Assembly (NCBI GenBank): GCA_000320545.1
Contig: ADNK01000773.1
Coordinates: forward strand, 41,369 to 105,368
DNA from: Bigelowiella natans CCMP2755
Taxonomy: Eukaryota > Cercozoa > Chlorarachniophyceae
Reading direction: 5' to 3'
Length of the DNA stretch: 64,000 nt
The notes under the pieces were generated by a model. The model did not search any database. It saw nothing but the letters and a program-made list of their open reading frames with translations, and had not been told where the DNA came from. The position numbers were made by a program, and so were the translations under genes. Below, piece after piece: positions 37,308 through 49,026 of the stretch (position 1 is its first letter; the number at the start of each line of letters is the position of its first letter).

Positions 37308-38055
37308 CCTCTATGTGGAAATCTGACCAATTTTCGATCTACCCCGTATGAAAATAGAGCGGAAACTAGGAGAAAGATGAATCACGTGCTGGTAGATGCC
37401 ATTCTCGCGACTCGAACGAGTTTCGTTTTGAAGGGAAATGGTTGTTCCCTACCTCTGCTAACTACTACTACTACTACTACTCTCTACTCCACTCCTCGTA
37501 ATAGATAGACTTGTCTTGATTGCGATTCCGTTCCGGTAGGGAGGTAGGAGAAAGAGGAGATGCCCTCTCTTTTTATTGAGCGACATCGTTTTCACATGTA
37601 ATCGGTAAGTTAATCGGGGTCATTGAGCTGGAGAGCTCTCGAGCAGAATGTTTGGGGCGTGTCGCAAGCGACGTTTGATGGCAAAATTCCGGAAGTAGCC
37701 AGCGCTAAGGCGCTGAAAAAGGAGTTTTAGTGAAATGACCGTGGCTACGTCCCCTCCGTCATCACCAAAAACTTGTCGCTTGCGATAAAAACGACACTCA
37801 TATTCCGCGCCCAACCGAGGCATCAAAACAGCGAATCACTTCCTTCCTACTGCAGCGCTCTATTGTCCGTCTCCCTTGGGTAGCATGGTCACTTGTGTGT
37901 TATCACCTTCTCTGCATGTGCGTATGCCCCTGAGGCCAGCTCAGAGTTATCTGTCAAATATAATCTGTAATGTGCACTAACTTTCTCACACGTAGGTACC
38001 GTCAGGCAGTACTTTGCAGCAGTGCGGTATCTCTTTATAGGAGAGGGACGGTCCC
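37308..38055. promoter_or_regulatory. Divergent promoter region between VPS13 and the DHHC gene
   Basis: 748 bp with no supported exon. It holds a short CTA array (about 37,465-37,483) and the 5' flanks of both genes. Motif content differs from the convergent spacers: no GCATGC site was seen. I cannot assign specific control elements. Confidence 0.5.
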
Positions 38056-40325
38056 ATGCTAGACGATGCAGGTACCATCATTACAAAATGTAATGGAAAA
38101 TTCGTCGATAAAATGACGTCTGTCTACTACAGAGCAACGCCTTCGGGGAGGTCGTTGTAAACAACTATGGGAAGACTTTCCCGGAAACAATATGATCTGT
38201 TGTAGGTAAATGATATAGTCGGGGGATTATTGTAATGCGTAAAACGTTTAATCGTCGTACTGTAACGAATAATTAAATAGAGGACTTTGCCTTACGGGAC
38301 CTGATCCAACGATCTTCATCTTCAACTTGATTCTCACGTTTGGGGTACATACACCACTAACATTATTCCCGATATTGTAAACACTCTCATTTTGATATTC
38401 TGTAGATCCTAAGTGCGTTCTATATCCTCATTGCGATTCGGTTACATCCCGTAGTCTTCGTCATTGGGTAATTACTGTGTGTTTTTGAGAATTGTGCGGC
38501 AAATTTGAGCGGGCCTTAAAAGAACAACCTGATCATACCCATGCTAATAAACTCAGATTCATTCTCCATGGGCTATCGCTTTATTTCCTCCTTCGATGTG
38601 CCTTCACGGATCCTGGCATTATGAAGCGGGGGAGCACTCCCCAAAATACCGAGTTTGTCTACTTCTTTCCGAATGATCGACTGCGACTGTGCTAATCTTC
38701 GCTTGCCCCATTTACGTAGAAATCCGCCAACGCACATTGTGAATGGACAAGTGCAACAACTCGTATACTGCAATACTTGCCACATTTTTAGGCCCCCAAA
38801 GGTAGATCTAAAACGAAATAGATAGAGAGAGAGAAAGAGGACGCGGAGAACGAATTTGAAACTAATTTGGAACCAATTTGGAACCTGAAATCTTCATCCA
38901 CTTTATTCAAGTGCAAGCATTGCCGGACCTGTAACAACTGCGTTGAGGAATTTGATCACCACTGCCCGTGGGTTATGAATTGTGTTGGCAAGCGCAATTA
39001 TCGTTACTTCGTTGGTTTCGTTGCCACAATATCAATCCTATGCGTCTACGGTATGAAATCGAGCCATCAGATAAAAAGCTTGCCAACATAACTGATTGGC
39101 ACTGTTTGTGTATTATTAGTATGCGCGTGCTGCTTAGGGCTCCTCATAAAAACGGTCTGTTTAACCTGTATTGTATTTAAACAAATTACCCCTTCTCTCG
39201 AACGTCAATTGTAAATGCTCTTCAGGGTGTCTCTGGGGGTAGCTTGCCGACACATGTTGTCTTGGTAACAGTTTTAGGACTTAGTAGTAGTAATAATAAT
39301 AGTAGTAGTGGTAGTAGTAGTAGCGATGCGGGGTAAAATTTCTAGCTAACGGCGTCGCCAGGGCCTCAGATTAAGAAGTATTCCTGTGTATGTTCGTGCA
39401 AATGTGTGAATTAGCTCGCGATCGTGATTATTCTCGTAACTGGATGCCTCGGATGCACCTTGGTATTGATATGAATGACCGTATGATAGGCCATGTGCAT
39501 GCAATCGTACACAGCAGTCTGCAATATGCCTACATCTCTCTTCCCGGGGATGTGGAATATACCATATCATATACCATCTAGTGTTTATATATAACTTAAA
39601 TCGAGAAATTAAGGTATTATTATTTTTATCGTCTTATATCATCACCGTCATCGTAATAATCATATAAATTGTCAGCTCGATGATATTAAGTTATCTTCTC
39701 ATCTGTTCGTGGTTATCTTATCTAAACCAAAGCATTGAAGGGATGATTGTTGTGTAGTCTGGGTTCGCAGGATTCCATTGCCGACTAATTGCTCAGGGCA
39801 TGACGACAAATGAATATGTAACAAAAGCTAACATTGTTTTGTTTATCTTAATTTTGAAATCGTTTTGTTTATCTTTCTAACAGCTAAAAGGAAGGCAAGC
39901 TGAATCCAAAGATAATAGCTGCATCAAAAATTGCTGCAATGTACGCACAATCTTGACGGACAAATAGCGAAATATTTCATTATATTTATACTGACTCGGA
40001 AGGGCAGAGCACGATATCACTCTTCATATCTAAACTACTCTGTTGCCATCATTGCTCAAGGTGTATTGCACTGGATTGCCAAAGGCTAACATCGACCTTA
40101 GGGGCCCTGCCGACATCGAGATGAAAGACGGAGCAAACAAGGAAGATGAGGAGGATGAGATTAGCGAAAAACCAGTAGACGACGCGAGTGTTCTTAATTC
40201 AAAGAAAAGGGTAATTAAATTATATGCAGGAATTAGTGCTTAACTGCATCAAATTGGATATATTTGTAAATGTGACTTTATTTTAACAATAGAAAACGGG
40301 GAGTGACGTAGAACTGGGAAATTAA
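38056..40325 (+). CDS. DHHC-type protein S-acyltransferase
   Basis: Transfers palmitate to protein cysteines at Golgi, ER or plasma membrane. ATG 38,056 opens a five-codon exon whose GTACC donor joins in phase to [19 protein letters not shown] near 38,135, the usual pre-TM1 region. [15 protein letters not shown] (TM1), [15 protein letters not shown] (TM2) and the TDPGIM motif follow. The zinc-binding cysteine-rich domain spans [11 protein letters not shown] and [14 protein letters not shown], with the catalytic motif [10 protein letters not shown] and then [11 protein letters not shown] (about 38,910-39,052). A later exon encodes GMTTNEYV, the TTxE motif after TM4 (about 39,800). The acidic tail exon ends KKR and is followed by [10 protein letters not shown] at 40,325. 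Exons covering TM3-TM4 between 39,060 and 39,770 were not fully resolved. Confidence 0.92.
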
Positions 40326-41293
40326 CAATTTCTATGTTAATGGGACACAAGCCATCATTGCAAAACAGAATAAAGAGCAACTGCTCAGCAAGCCAAAGTT
40401 ATTGTATTTAAGTCGCATGATTTGACAGTAGTGGCTAGCGATTGATGACCTATGATATATGACTATTCACGGTCGCAACACTTGCCTCCATAATGGGTAA
40501 AACCTTCGTCATAATAATGAGGCGTTTAATTTATTATTATAAGACACTTTATTCAGACGCAGCCACATATCCAATGCATGGTTAATTTACTTATGTGCCT
40601 GGCAGATGCTACGACATGCACTGTTTCACCCGAGGAACGTTGGATTCTAGAAGATCATACTTGCGTATGTATATTATCTATGAGTGAATGCAGTGACTGT
40701 GTCACAAAATTTTCTGATGTGCATGCTAGCATGGCGGTAATCCACTACAACGCACATAACTTCTTTCTGAAGTGCATGGCAATAATCCGCTACAATGTCT
40801 TATACTAATGTGTGGCAAAGCAATAATTGCATAAATAACGGCACAGCTAAGTAGGTGTACATAGGGCTAGATAGACATAAGGACGAGTGCAGAACCGATC
40901 GCCCATCATAATGCAGGGTATAAGTCTAGATGTCCAGCACGGCGCAACTACAAGCTAGCACGAGCTTGGAATCATACATAAGAATAAAACATTGCACATT
41001 ATTCTGTATAGGAAATCTACTAGATCGAATCTCAACAACATACATGCTTTTGCGACTTTAATATAAATAGCCACGAGCATGATACCCATAGCAATAACAC
41101 ATGATTTCTTAGATATGATAGCGGTGATACTTGGCAAGACAATAACTGTATTGGGATTCAAGCGGGTGCAGCTTCACAAGTTGGCATAGTGTTCATACGT
41201 CGCATTTACATTTGTATTTAAGGTATAGACACATCAGTGCGTAGTCGTTCACCCCACAAGCGATAATTTCATCTTGGATCGCGCATGATAATT
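40326..41293. other. Convergent 3' spacer between the DHHC and PIP kinase genes
   Basis: No supported gene. It contains a GCATGCTAGCATG palindrome at 40,721-40,733, shared with the spacer at 3,433-3,446, and a local duplicated phrase (GGYAATCCRCTACAAYG at about 40,735 and 40,781). Several TGCA/ACATGC words are scattered through it. Confidence 0.7.
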
Positions 41294-44207
41294 TTAGCAT
41301 AGAACCTTTGAAATAAATTCCAAGAAACGCTCTCCGTACTCTTTTGGAGGAAGAACACTTATCGTGTCTCCAAATCCCTGAACTTTACTCTTTAAAAAAT
41401 ACCTGATCAATGTAAGTTACTTAATTCATTGCATGTTTGATGAAAGCGTTGATTATTTGATCACATACTCTCCTCGTTTTCGTAATCCATATGGAACCAG
41501 GTAATCAATAATCCCAATGTGGTACACCTTACAAATCCAATCAGTTCATAGATATATTGATGCACAAGATTGACTTTTGAGGCACCATACCTCCTGTTTA
41601 TCTTTACTCCATATCGGTCCTTTCCAACCATCTTGCTCACCCATATTTTCTACATCAAAGTTAGTGCTTGTTAACGTATTTACCGGGGGGCTCATAATGT
41701 TGTTACCTTCGCTTTTCTGGTTTCTTTCTACCGATACAAAACCATCATTATCATCATCAACGCTGCCTGATAAGATTTTGGTGGTGCCAGAGAGTCTTGG
41801 AATGTGCACACCGACCAACATTGAGTAGTCTAGCACTCCCATTCTTACAAGAAACCGGACGTCCTTTTTCAATTGACTCAAATATCGGTTTCGTAAACTA
41901 TATCCAATCTCAAAAATACGTTTCGACAAACGCAGATCGTTGTCCTGAAAAAGAAGCAAGTATCAGGCAAGCCCAGCAGAGTGACAAAGAAAAAGGTTGT
42001 AGCCCAAGTGTACTGCAACCTTGAGGATTGTAGCAGTTTGGGAAGGTGTGGGCGGCAATGCTATGTCTTTCGCAGATGCACTCCGTCCCTGGGTAGAGCC
42101 TTTAAGGTCATAAATTAGGTGCATAAATTGTGGAGGAGGTGCTTGTTGGCAGAGGGGGGAGCTATCAGGTTGACTCCATACCGCCTCCATGACCTGTCCA
42201 TCATATTAAGTGATATCATTTGGACATTTGGACATTATTCGTCAATGACGGGACAGGGGTGGTGCTGAGTTTGTGACTTACAATGATGTGAAAAGTCTTA
42301 GCATGAAGTTGTAGAAGATGCATGGCTACAACTCTTGCCAGAAGTGTAGAGGGATTGTGAAGTACGTGATCGTGATACCTTGGTGGAACATACAATACAG
42401 ACTCTATACTCAGGTATGGTGAGATACTACTTCTGATAATAGATTATGGAAATTACTCTCTTATCGAGTTGGCTAGAAAGCGATATTCTTCACTCCCGAC
42501 AATCTTGATCTGAATTTATTGCAAACACCATGTATCTGGAAACCATGATCAGCACCAAAGAAAACTACTCAGTACTACAATGAGGGGGAGTTGTGGCGAA
42601 AAGTAGAAACTGGCTCCACTCTTAGAATTTGTACTGAAAGGCTCCAAATCTCCATTCTCTGAAAGGATGTAGAGGAATATAAGCAAAAACGAACTTGCGA
42701 AATATATGGGAAACATATTCTGACCTAAGGCATCGGCGAAGTCGCTTTCCTTGATTCCAACAGTTTTACGTATTTCCACAAATGCAGAAGGGGCAAGAGT
42801 GCTGAAAGTAAACTGGGACAGCTGTCCTTCTGGAATGTAACCAGGAAATGCGGGAGACTCGAAACTTTTAACACCTAGGTGGAAAAAAAAATGAGTTCAG
42901 GAGAGTAATTTGTCGCCAACTTTGAGAATCAGTCTTGTTCATCATTCACCAAATTTCATTCCTCCCTGAGAGAAGAACTCCGCCTTGTCCTCATGCTCAA
43001 AAGCCTTCATCTCTGAGAACAAGGCCTCCGCCCGATAGAGCTTCGAAGGGTTCCCTAACTCCATTTTCTGCCTCGCAGCATAATTGAGCTTTGAACCTTC
43101 TCCTTGAATAATTTTTTTCATTTCTCGTTGTCTTTGTGTAAACAGTTTTCGGGTATGTTCGTATTTTCTAGGCCTGTGCGGGACCGCTCGTAAGTAGCGG
43201 GACTGCCTTGATACAGGAAGGGGCGGGAGCGGAGGAGCTTTGTGCATTGGATCTGTTTGTGTAGACGCCGCTCGTAAGTAGCGGGCCTGCTTAGAGACGG
43301 GAAGGGGTGGGAGCGGAGGAGCTTTGTGCATTGGATCTGTTGGTGTAGACGCCGCTCGTAAGTAGCGGGCCTGCTTAGAGACGGGAAGGGGTGGGAGCGG
43401 AGAAGCTTTGGGTATTGGATTTGTTTGTGCAGACGACGAGAATCTATGCAAAGGTAGAAGCTGAGGAGATCCTTCATCTAAGGACTGGGTTCTAATTTTA
43501 AAGGGTACTTCTTCTTCTTCCTCCCCGTTGTATTTGAAACCAGCATTAACTTGACCATCTGTCACGCTGTATGAATATGACCTCCTACGTTGGTGAATAC
43601 TCTTAACTGGAAGTTTTTCTGATGAATTAGATACTGATCTCGTCTCTCTCGAGCTTGCGATTTTACTCTCCTTAGCTAACCGCATCTGTTTCAATCCCAA
43701 GCGAAGTGCGAATAAGAAGATCTTATTGTTGTACTTTTGCTGTAATACTTCCTCTCCAATCTTCGGGTTCAAATTCTCTTCAATCAAAGATGCACCACGT
43801 GATCTTGGCCGTGCATCCTCGCGTAATGGTTGACTGCTACTCGTACTCGAACGACTGCGCGGGGGAGGAAAACTGGGAGGTGGTGCTTTTCTTTTTCGTT
43901 TCCTTTGACTCTCATTCTCAGCCTTACGTTCACACTCTCGTGCGATATTCATCAAAGTCCGGGCCTTGTTGCAAAGATACAAGTAAAATTAAGTGCAATC
44001 GGGAGTTAAAATGGACTTTTACCTCAGGAGAATTAATTGGCGTTCTTTTCGGGAAAAAGTTTCTTCCGCAGTCATTTTCGGTGAGAATCTTCACTCTCTC
44101 CTTGAGCATAGCGGTGATGGCAATTTCTCTTTTCAAGACAACGATAGCCTGGTCTACTTTGTATGATGCTGTAAACACTCTTGCTTCCTTTTAAATTATA
44201 TATATAG

Positions 44208-44252
<45 letters not shown>

Positions 44253-45144
44253 ATGTAAAAAATATTTGTGTATTCTATGATTTTGAATTAAGTTCGAAAA
44301 TCGTATTGATTGAACACCATAAATTTTGAGTCGCAGTTGTCTTTCATTCCTGAATGTTGTACAAATTCTGCGACCCTTCCTTTGAAAACAAACGCGATTT
44401 CTAGTGACTGCGCAAAAGATTTTTCCAGAGTTCGAACTTCTCCCAGTAATCCATTCCTCGTGTTTTGATTTGAGCTGCTCGGTAGGAGAAATTTTCAAAA
44501 TAACAGGCTATAAGATACTGTAAGTTGCATTGACCTTGCACTTTCCAGCGATGGCAAAAAAGTACTTGAGAGGCGATTTACAAGTGCCAGAAGCTCGGAG
44601 TTGAACTGCGAATACGCGTAAAAGTTGTTTGAATATAACTTCAAATTGTTTACGAAGGATTCGAATTACCTCTGTGATGCTATGATCTAAAGACTTCTGG
44701 GGTCGACCCAAACTAATTTGAAGTGGTGTAAATACTATTGGTGCTGGACTAGTAATCTTAATACTTACTTTGCGACTTGCCTCCGGAGATATGCTAGTTT
44801 TTCTTCCACAAACTTAGCATCTATCCGAATATTCAAATTTTCCTTATTTTCAAGGGTTTGTGGGAAAGTTGAAGGAAGTCCCGGCGAAGACAATTCATCT
44901 TTAGTTGAAAATGGGGTGCATTTTGAGTCTGATAACTTGGCAGCAGACCTTAAAAGAAAAATTACGCTTCTTAAGTACTCTGATACAAGAATTTGAATAT
45001 TAAAGTACAGGGAGTCTTTATAGCCCTCTTCCTCTCCCCCGATGGCCTTTCCAGCATCACGTGAGCATTTTGAGTCGAGTTTCTTATTTTGCAGGCTGCA
45101 GTCAGCAGGAGATATTTCAGAGGATTTATCGATCGCAAGGATGG

Positions 45145-45218
<74 letters not shown>

Positions 45219-45712
45219 CTAATGAGTGTATGCTGGGCCTTGAGTTGAAGTACAGAAATTTCGTTTGCTCCTAGCCCAACCCATCTGCAGATGAATTCCA
45301 AAGCTTTGTCCATTGTATCCTCGAAGGATACGGCTACAACTGGTGGGTCTTGATGGAGAAGTGTACATGTGGATTCCCCCCAGTTGATATTTTGGTTTTC
45401 CTTTGGAACCGAGGAAGGGTCTTCTTCATTTTTCCCGGCCGCAGAAGCTTGTGAGCAAAAATTACTTGAGATGTCCTCATTAGATATATTTGAGAGAGCT
45501 GGATTCCCATCCACGTTACCGCTTTCGGCTATTGCAACTTTGGCATCACACTTTTCTTTCTTTCTTACCTTCTCTTGCACCTCATCGGAGGTTGGTGTAC
45601 TCTTGGGGTTATTGGAAATTTGCCGGGAAGCTGTATTGGTGCCTAATCCTTTCCTTTGTATGTTTCTCTCCTCCTCTTCCTCCGGACTGTTGTCTGAATG
45701 GCAAGCTCCCAT
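41294..45712 (-). CDS. Phosphatidylinositol phosphate kinase with N-myristoylation signal
   Basis: Phosphorylates phosphoinositides at membranes. Kinase-core evidence: SAFVEIRKTVGIKESDF (near 42,760), the family signature YDLKGSTQGRSA (near 42,080), LKKDVRFLVRMGVLDYSMLVGVH (near 41,830-41,890), and a C-terminal exon encoding GDTISVLPPKEYGERFLEFI that stops at 41,294. The N-terminal half is long and low complexity, with exons at about 42,947-43,982 and 45,219-45,712. The first in-frame ATG is 45,712, giving MGACHS, a consensus for N-myristoylation with a Cys at position 4. An upstream TTG-initiated reading is not credible. Three 28-residue proline-rich repeats lie at about 43,185-43,437. The type (4- or 5-kinase) is not determined. 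Confidence 0.9.
43185..43437 (-). repeat. Three 84-bp tandem repeats encoding PPLPPLPVSKQAR units
   Basis: The 84-bp period keeps the reading frame and encodes 28-residue units with core APPLPPLPVSKQARYLRA. The centre copy matches its neighbour almost exactly; the outer edges diverge. It lies in the N-terminal half of the PIP kinase. The P-x-x-P content suggests SH3- or WW-domain ligands. Confidence 0.92.
44207..44253. repeat. Compound (CA)n(TA)n microsatellite
   Basis: About twelve CA units then about eleven TA units in an intron of the PIP kinase gene. Confidence 0.95.
45147..45216. repeat. Compound (TA)n(GA)n microsatellite
   Basis: About sixteen TA units then about nineteen GA units, beginning just beyond the donor of the first coding exon of the PIP kinase gene. 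Confidence 0.95.
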
Positions 45713-46068
45713 GTCCAACAAATTTTTATTCTCCTTCTTCCATCTTCCTCCTCTTCTGTTTCACCTTCCTTTTGTCTTCTTCTCTCCTTATCGAAGAGGC
45801 AAGCACCATTGTTTGAGACTTGAAACTACTACATGTACATGCAGTTTTTTATGAAAGGGAATGGCCTGGAATTTTATCATCTTGGACCCCTTAAACATTG
45901 TCGCAACGATGAAATATTACAGCCACAGTAATGTCAGGAAAGGCGCTCTGCATGTCCCACCGGTGAGTTGGTGATGGTAACTTTCAAGTAGAAGAAATCA
46001 GAGTATTACGACTGCCGGTCGCGCTTGCTAGTGGCGCAACACAACCATTGGGTAGCTGGTATTTGGCC
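45713..46068. promoter_or_regulatory. Divergent promoter region between PIP kinase and cold-shock genes
   Basis: 356 bp between the two start codons. No coding exon or microsatellite is seen apart from a pyrimidine-rich stretch (about 45,722-45,795) next to the kinase start. Confidence 0.5.
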
Positions 46069-47292
46069 ATGGAAATTAATTCCAAGGCACTGCCTCCACG
46101 CCGATTTGCTTCGGCCGTCACTTTTCTGTTCTTCATATTCCAGTACTGGATCGCCAGGTATGGAATAATTTCGGAATGGATACCTTTGGGATCAGCAGTG
46201 TCAAGAAGTACGGAGGAGAAACAAATTAAAACTGCTCTAAAGGATCCTAAAGAATTTTTTGGAAACAGCTTCGGTGTTCGGACAGGAAAGGAATCAACGC
46301 TTCACTGTAAAATCTCAACCAATTTATCCCACAACAAGATGCACATGAATAGAACTGGCAGGTGGGATTCCAAAATTACTGCATCAGTAAGGGTTCCATC
46401 GATGATGGGTGATTTAATCGCCGAACGACACGTTATCGTGGGAGGCAGGGGCTCCGAGCCACCATCGGATGATACCCAAACTTTTTCGCAGGATTCGAAA
46501 TGGAAAAAGTCTTCTGTGAACAAAGAAAAGGAGACGCGAGGCGAGAAACTTAAACCGGGAGGAAGATTAATACACTATCGAGGATCACATCTTCTGTCCT
46601 TAATGGGAATTGCGCAAAGTACTGATAACTCTGCAAAGGATGTTCAAGGTTCAAACGATGCAGAATATTATTGCAAAGGCGACAGGACTGATAAAACGGG
46701 TGCGGGTAAGCAACTTTCAGATGAATTGCGTCGAGTAAAAGCGCATTTATTCGACGGTTATGATAATCATACAAATCGGTTGTCAAATGAGTCAAAGTGG
46801 CAGAAGGTAAAGGATGACACACTTCTCAGGCATGGCCTTAAACAGGAATTGGAGCCACCAAGGCGAAGTGCAGTATCGTGTGGCGGAAACGCTTTGGATG
46901 ATGCATGTGAAGCCGCTTTTGAAAAAATGACTATGCACAATGTATCGTTTCGTTGGAAGTGGGATGGAACGTCAACCACGGAGAGTTATTATTGGACTAA
47001 TTTAGATGAAGACGGTACAAAGAAGCATCATAGTACAGATAAGAATCATGATTGCAATCGCAGTAATCATGCAGATTTTATCCCTAGATGCAAGGGGATA
47101 ATACGGTGGTACAGATCCGATAAGGGATATGGGTTTGTGCATCCTGACTCAATTACAGGAATGCGGCGTCTTTTCCTGCGTCCAAAAAATTTTATGGATG
47201 ACAAATATGTGCCGAGAGTCGGCGATAAGGTGAGTTTTATAATACGAAATGTATCAGGTCTTTGCTTCGCCGGGCGTGTAAAAAAAATCTGA
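46069..47292 (+). CDS. Cold-shock-domain protein with N-terminal hydrophobic segment
   Basis: A single-exon gene of about 407 codons from the first in-frame ATG at 46,069 (an earlier TTG is not used). The last 70 residues form a cold-shock domain: CKGIIRWYRSDKGYGFVHPD contains an RNP1-like KGYGFV, RRLFLRP stands for RNP2, and the strand VGDKVSFIIRNVSG follows. Such domains bind single-stranded RNA or DNA. The N-terminus is unusual: MEINSKALPPRRF precedes a hydrophobic stretch, ASAVTFLFFIFQYWIARYGI, suggesting a signal peptide or membrane anchor and hence an organelle or secretory destination. The middle 270 residues are polar and low complexity, with no domain I recognise. Being intronless among intron-rich neighbours is notable. 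Confidence 0.8.
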   Translation: MEINSKALPPRRFASAVTFLFFIFQYWIARYGIISEWIPLGSAVSRSTEEKQIKTALKDPKEFFGNSFGVRTGKESTLHCKISTNLSHNKMHMNRTGRWDSKITASVRVPSMMGDLIAERHVIVGGRGSEPPSDDTQTFSQDSKWKKSSVNKEKETRGEKLKPGGRLIHYRGSHLLSLMGIAQSTDNSAKDVQGSNDAEYYCKGDRTDKTGAGKQLSDELRRVKAHLFDGYDNHTNRLSNESKWQKVKDDTLLRHGLKQELEPPRRSAVSCGGNALDDACEAAFEKMTMHNVSFRWKWDGTSTTESYYWTNLDEDGTKKHHSTDKNHDCNRSNHADFIPRCKGIIRWYRSDKGYGFVHPDSITGMRRLFLRPKNFMDDKYVPRVGDKVSFIIRNVSGLCFAGRVKKI

Positions 47293-48007
47293 AGTTGTAG
47301 CTCGTAAGTAATAAGGGATAGTTAACATGAAATAGACTGATATGCCCTGATGCATGCACAAGCTTGCTGCGATGCATGCATGGCTATGCGTATAGGTTAT
47401 GTAGATTTCATGCACCACAATAAAGTTATCTATTGTCATGATGAATTAATCATAGCAGGTGCCAAGCTGCATAGATGTATTGCTTGTGAAGGATTTTTAC
47501 CATGTGCTTATATGTATAGTGCAAGTTCTATTCGACCGCGCTATGCTAACGTGTCGTACGTAACTTAACAATCTTATCATAAATCAACATATATGCATTA
47601 CTTACTACTACAGCTCACATACCACATAATCCCCAATAAGCTTTTATCTAGATATATCATTTCCTACGATATAATGTGCATGCCTTGAAGTTGCTCGTTC
47701 CAACCTAGCCTCAATGCTATCTTTAGTTTCGCTAATTATGTATGCTAGCAGTAGTCAAAATTATAATAAATTATATATCATGGCTGGCATAATGATCCGT
47801 GTAGTTGGACCATACGATACATGTAGCCATGTTCTTGTACGCACGCACGCATTACCGAAGCAATGTGTATGTCGCCACTGCCCCAATAACGATAAGCTGT
47901 TACGTTACAAATGCTCCAGCAAGTCGAATTGTATGTACACAAGAAAACGTGAATCACAATATGTAAGCTTCTTTACGTGATATTTCTTTCCCTTGTCACT
48001 ACTGTTC
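47293..48007. other. Convergent 3' spacer between the cold-shock gene and MAK16
   Basis: 715 bp without a supported gene. It opens with clustered ATGCATGC words (about 47,351 and 47,373), has another GCATGC near 47,679, and contains TATGCTAGCAG and runs of ACGC. Short plus-strand open frames are compositional. Confidence 0.75.
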
Positions 48008-49026
48008 CTACAGAGTAGCGTCTTCTGTTTCTCGTTCGTATTCTATTTCGATCTCTTTCCCGCGTTTTCTCTTCTTCTTTTTTTTGGAGTTAGCATTTGA
48101 CGATGATGTTGGCTCTTCCTTTTGATTCATCAGATCAGCCAATCCTTCAACGTCTTCGTAGTCGTCCTCTACATCAAAATCCTCGACGAATTCTATCTCT
48201 CCTTCCTCTTCCTCCTCTTCTTCCTCTTCCTCCTCTTGTTCTCCTTCCTTCTCATCTTCCTTTTGCTCGCTAACTTCTTCTAAAACATCTTTGTAAACCT
48301 TGAAATTGGAAATAATATAAACACCATTAATTATGAGCAATAGCGATATATCACAGTAAGACAATGGCAATGCGCTATTCCTCAATATGATTTTCCTCAT
48401 AACATTATTTTCAGCATCATCATCATCGTCATACTTCAGCAGCAGGATGAGCAGCTTTCAACCTGTTTGGGAAAGTTGTAGATGTCTCCATACATTCCAG
48501 ACTGCAGGCGCTGTACAAGCTCAGATTTGATAGCGCGATCGATCAAGGCTATCTTTTCGGCCTTTTGTTCCCTTCGTTTTTCTCTTCTCTTGATTTTCTT
48601 TGGTTCTCCCACGAGCTTCGGCGTGACCTTGAGCTGCAACTTCCGCATCCGTATCAAGTATTGATGAATTTTTGTTAGTCTCTGTTTGTTCCTATGTATC
48701 ATAGTTTTAGGGAAGAATTCCAGATGTTTATCTATCAAATCCAGGGATTTCGAGTAGTTTTTCGGTAGTCGGATCTTTTCCCACAGATTCTTTGGACTAT
48801 GAGCTCGCTCAATTGTTTTTATATATAGATAGCACCATCCTTCTTTTTCAACGATAGTAGCATATCTGCTGTTTGCTAGTGGACATGATTGCCGATTGCA
48901 TAATCCCGTCACATTGTATTCGTTCCTACAAAAGTTTTGCGTGTCCTTTCCTTGAAGCTTTGTTCGAACTTTGTACGAACAGAAGCCATGGTTGATGACT
49001 TTCCATATAACTTCGTCGTGCTGCAT
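48008..49026 (-). CDS. MAK16: MAK16 ribosome biogenesis protein
   Basis: A nucleolar factor for 60S ribosomal subunit assembly. ATG 49,026 opens [19 protein letters not shown], the family's near-invariant start. [20 protein letters not shown], with its conserved cysteines, follows, then [11 protein letters not shown] and the conserved block near MYGDIYNFP. One intron (about 48,300-48,467) separates this from the acidic tail exon, which contains a long Glu run and Lys-rich [11 protein letters not shown] and stops at 48,008. The total is close to 290 residues, as expected for MAK16. The acidic stretch [14 protein letters not shown] matches the family's C-terminal region. Confidence 0.96.

Noticed and set aside
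45713..45721. N-terminal extension of the PIP kinase from a TTG codon
   Set aside because: TTG is not a credible eukaryotic start here; the ATG at 45,712 gives a consensus myristoylation start.
46048..46068. TTG-initiated extension of the cold-shock gene
   Set aside because: The first ATG in frame is 46,069, and nothing supports use of the upstream TTG.
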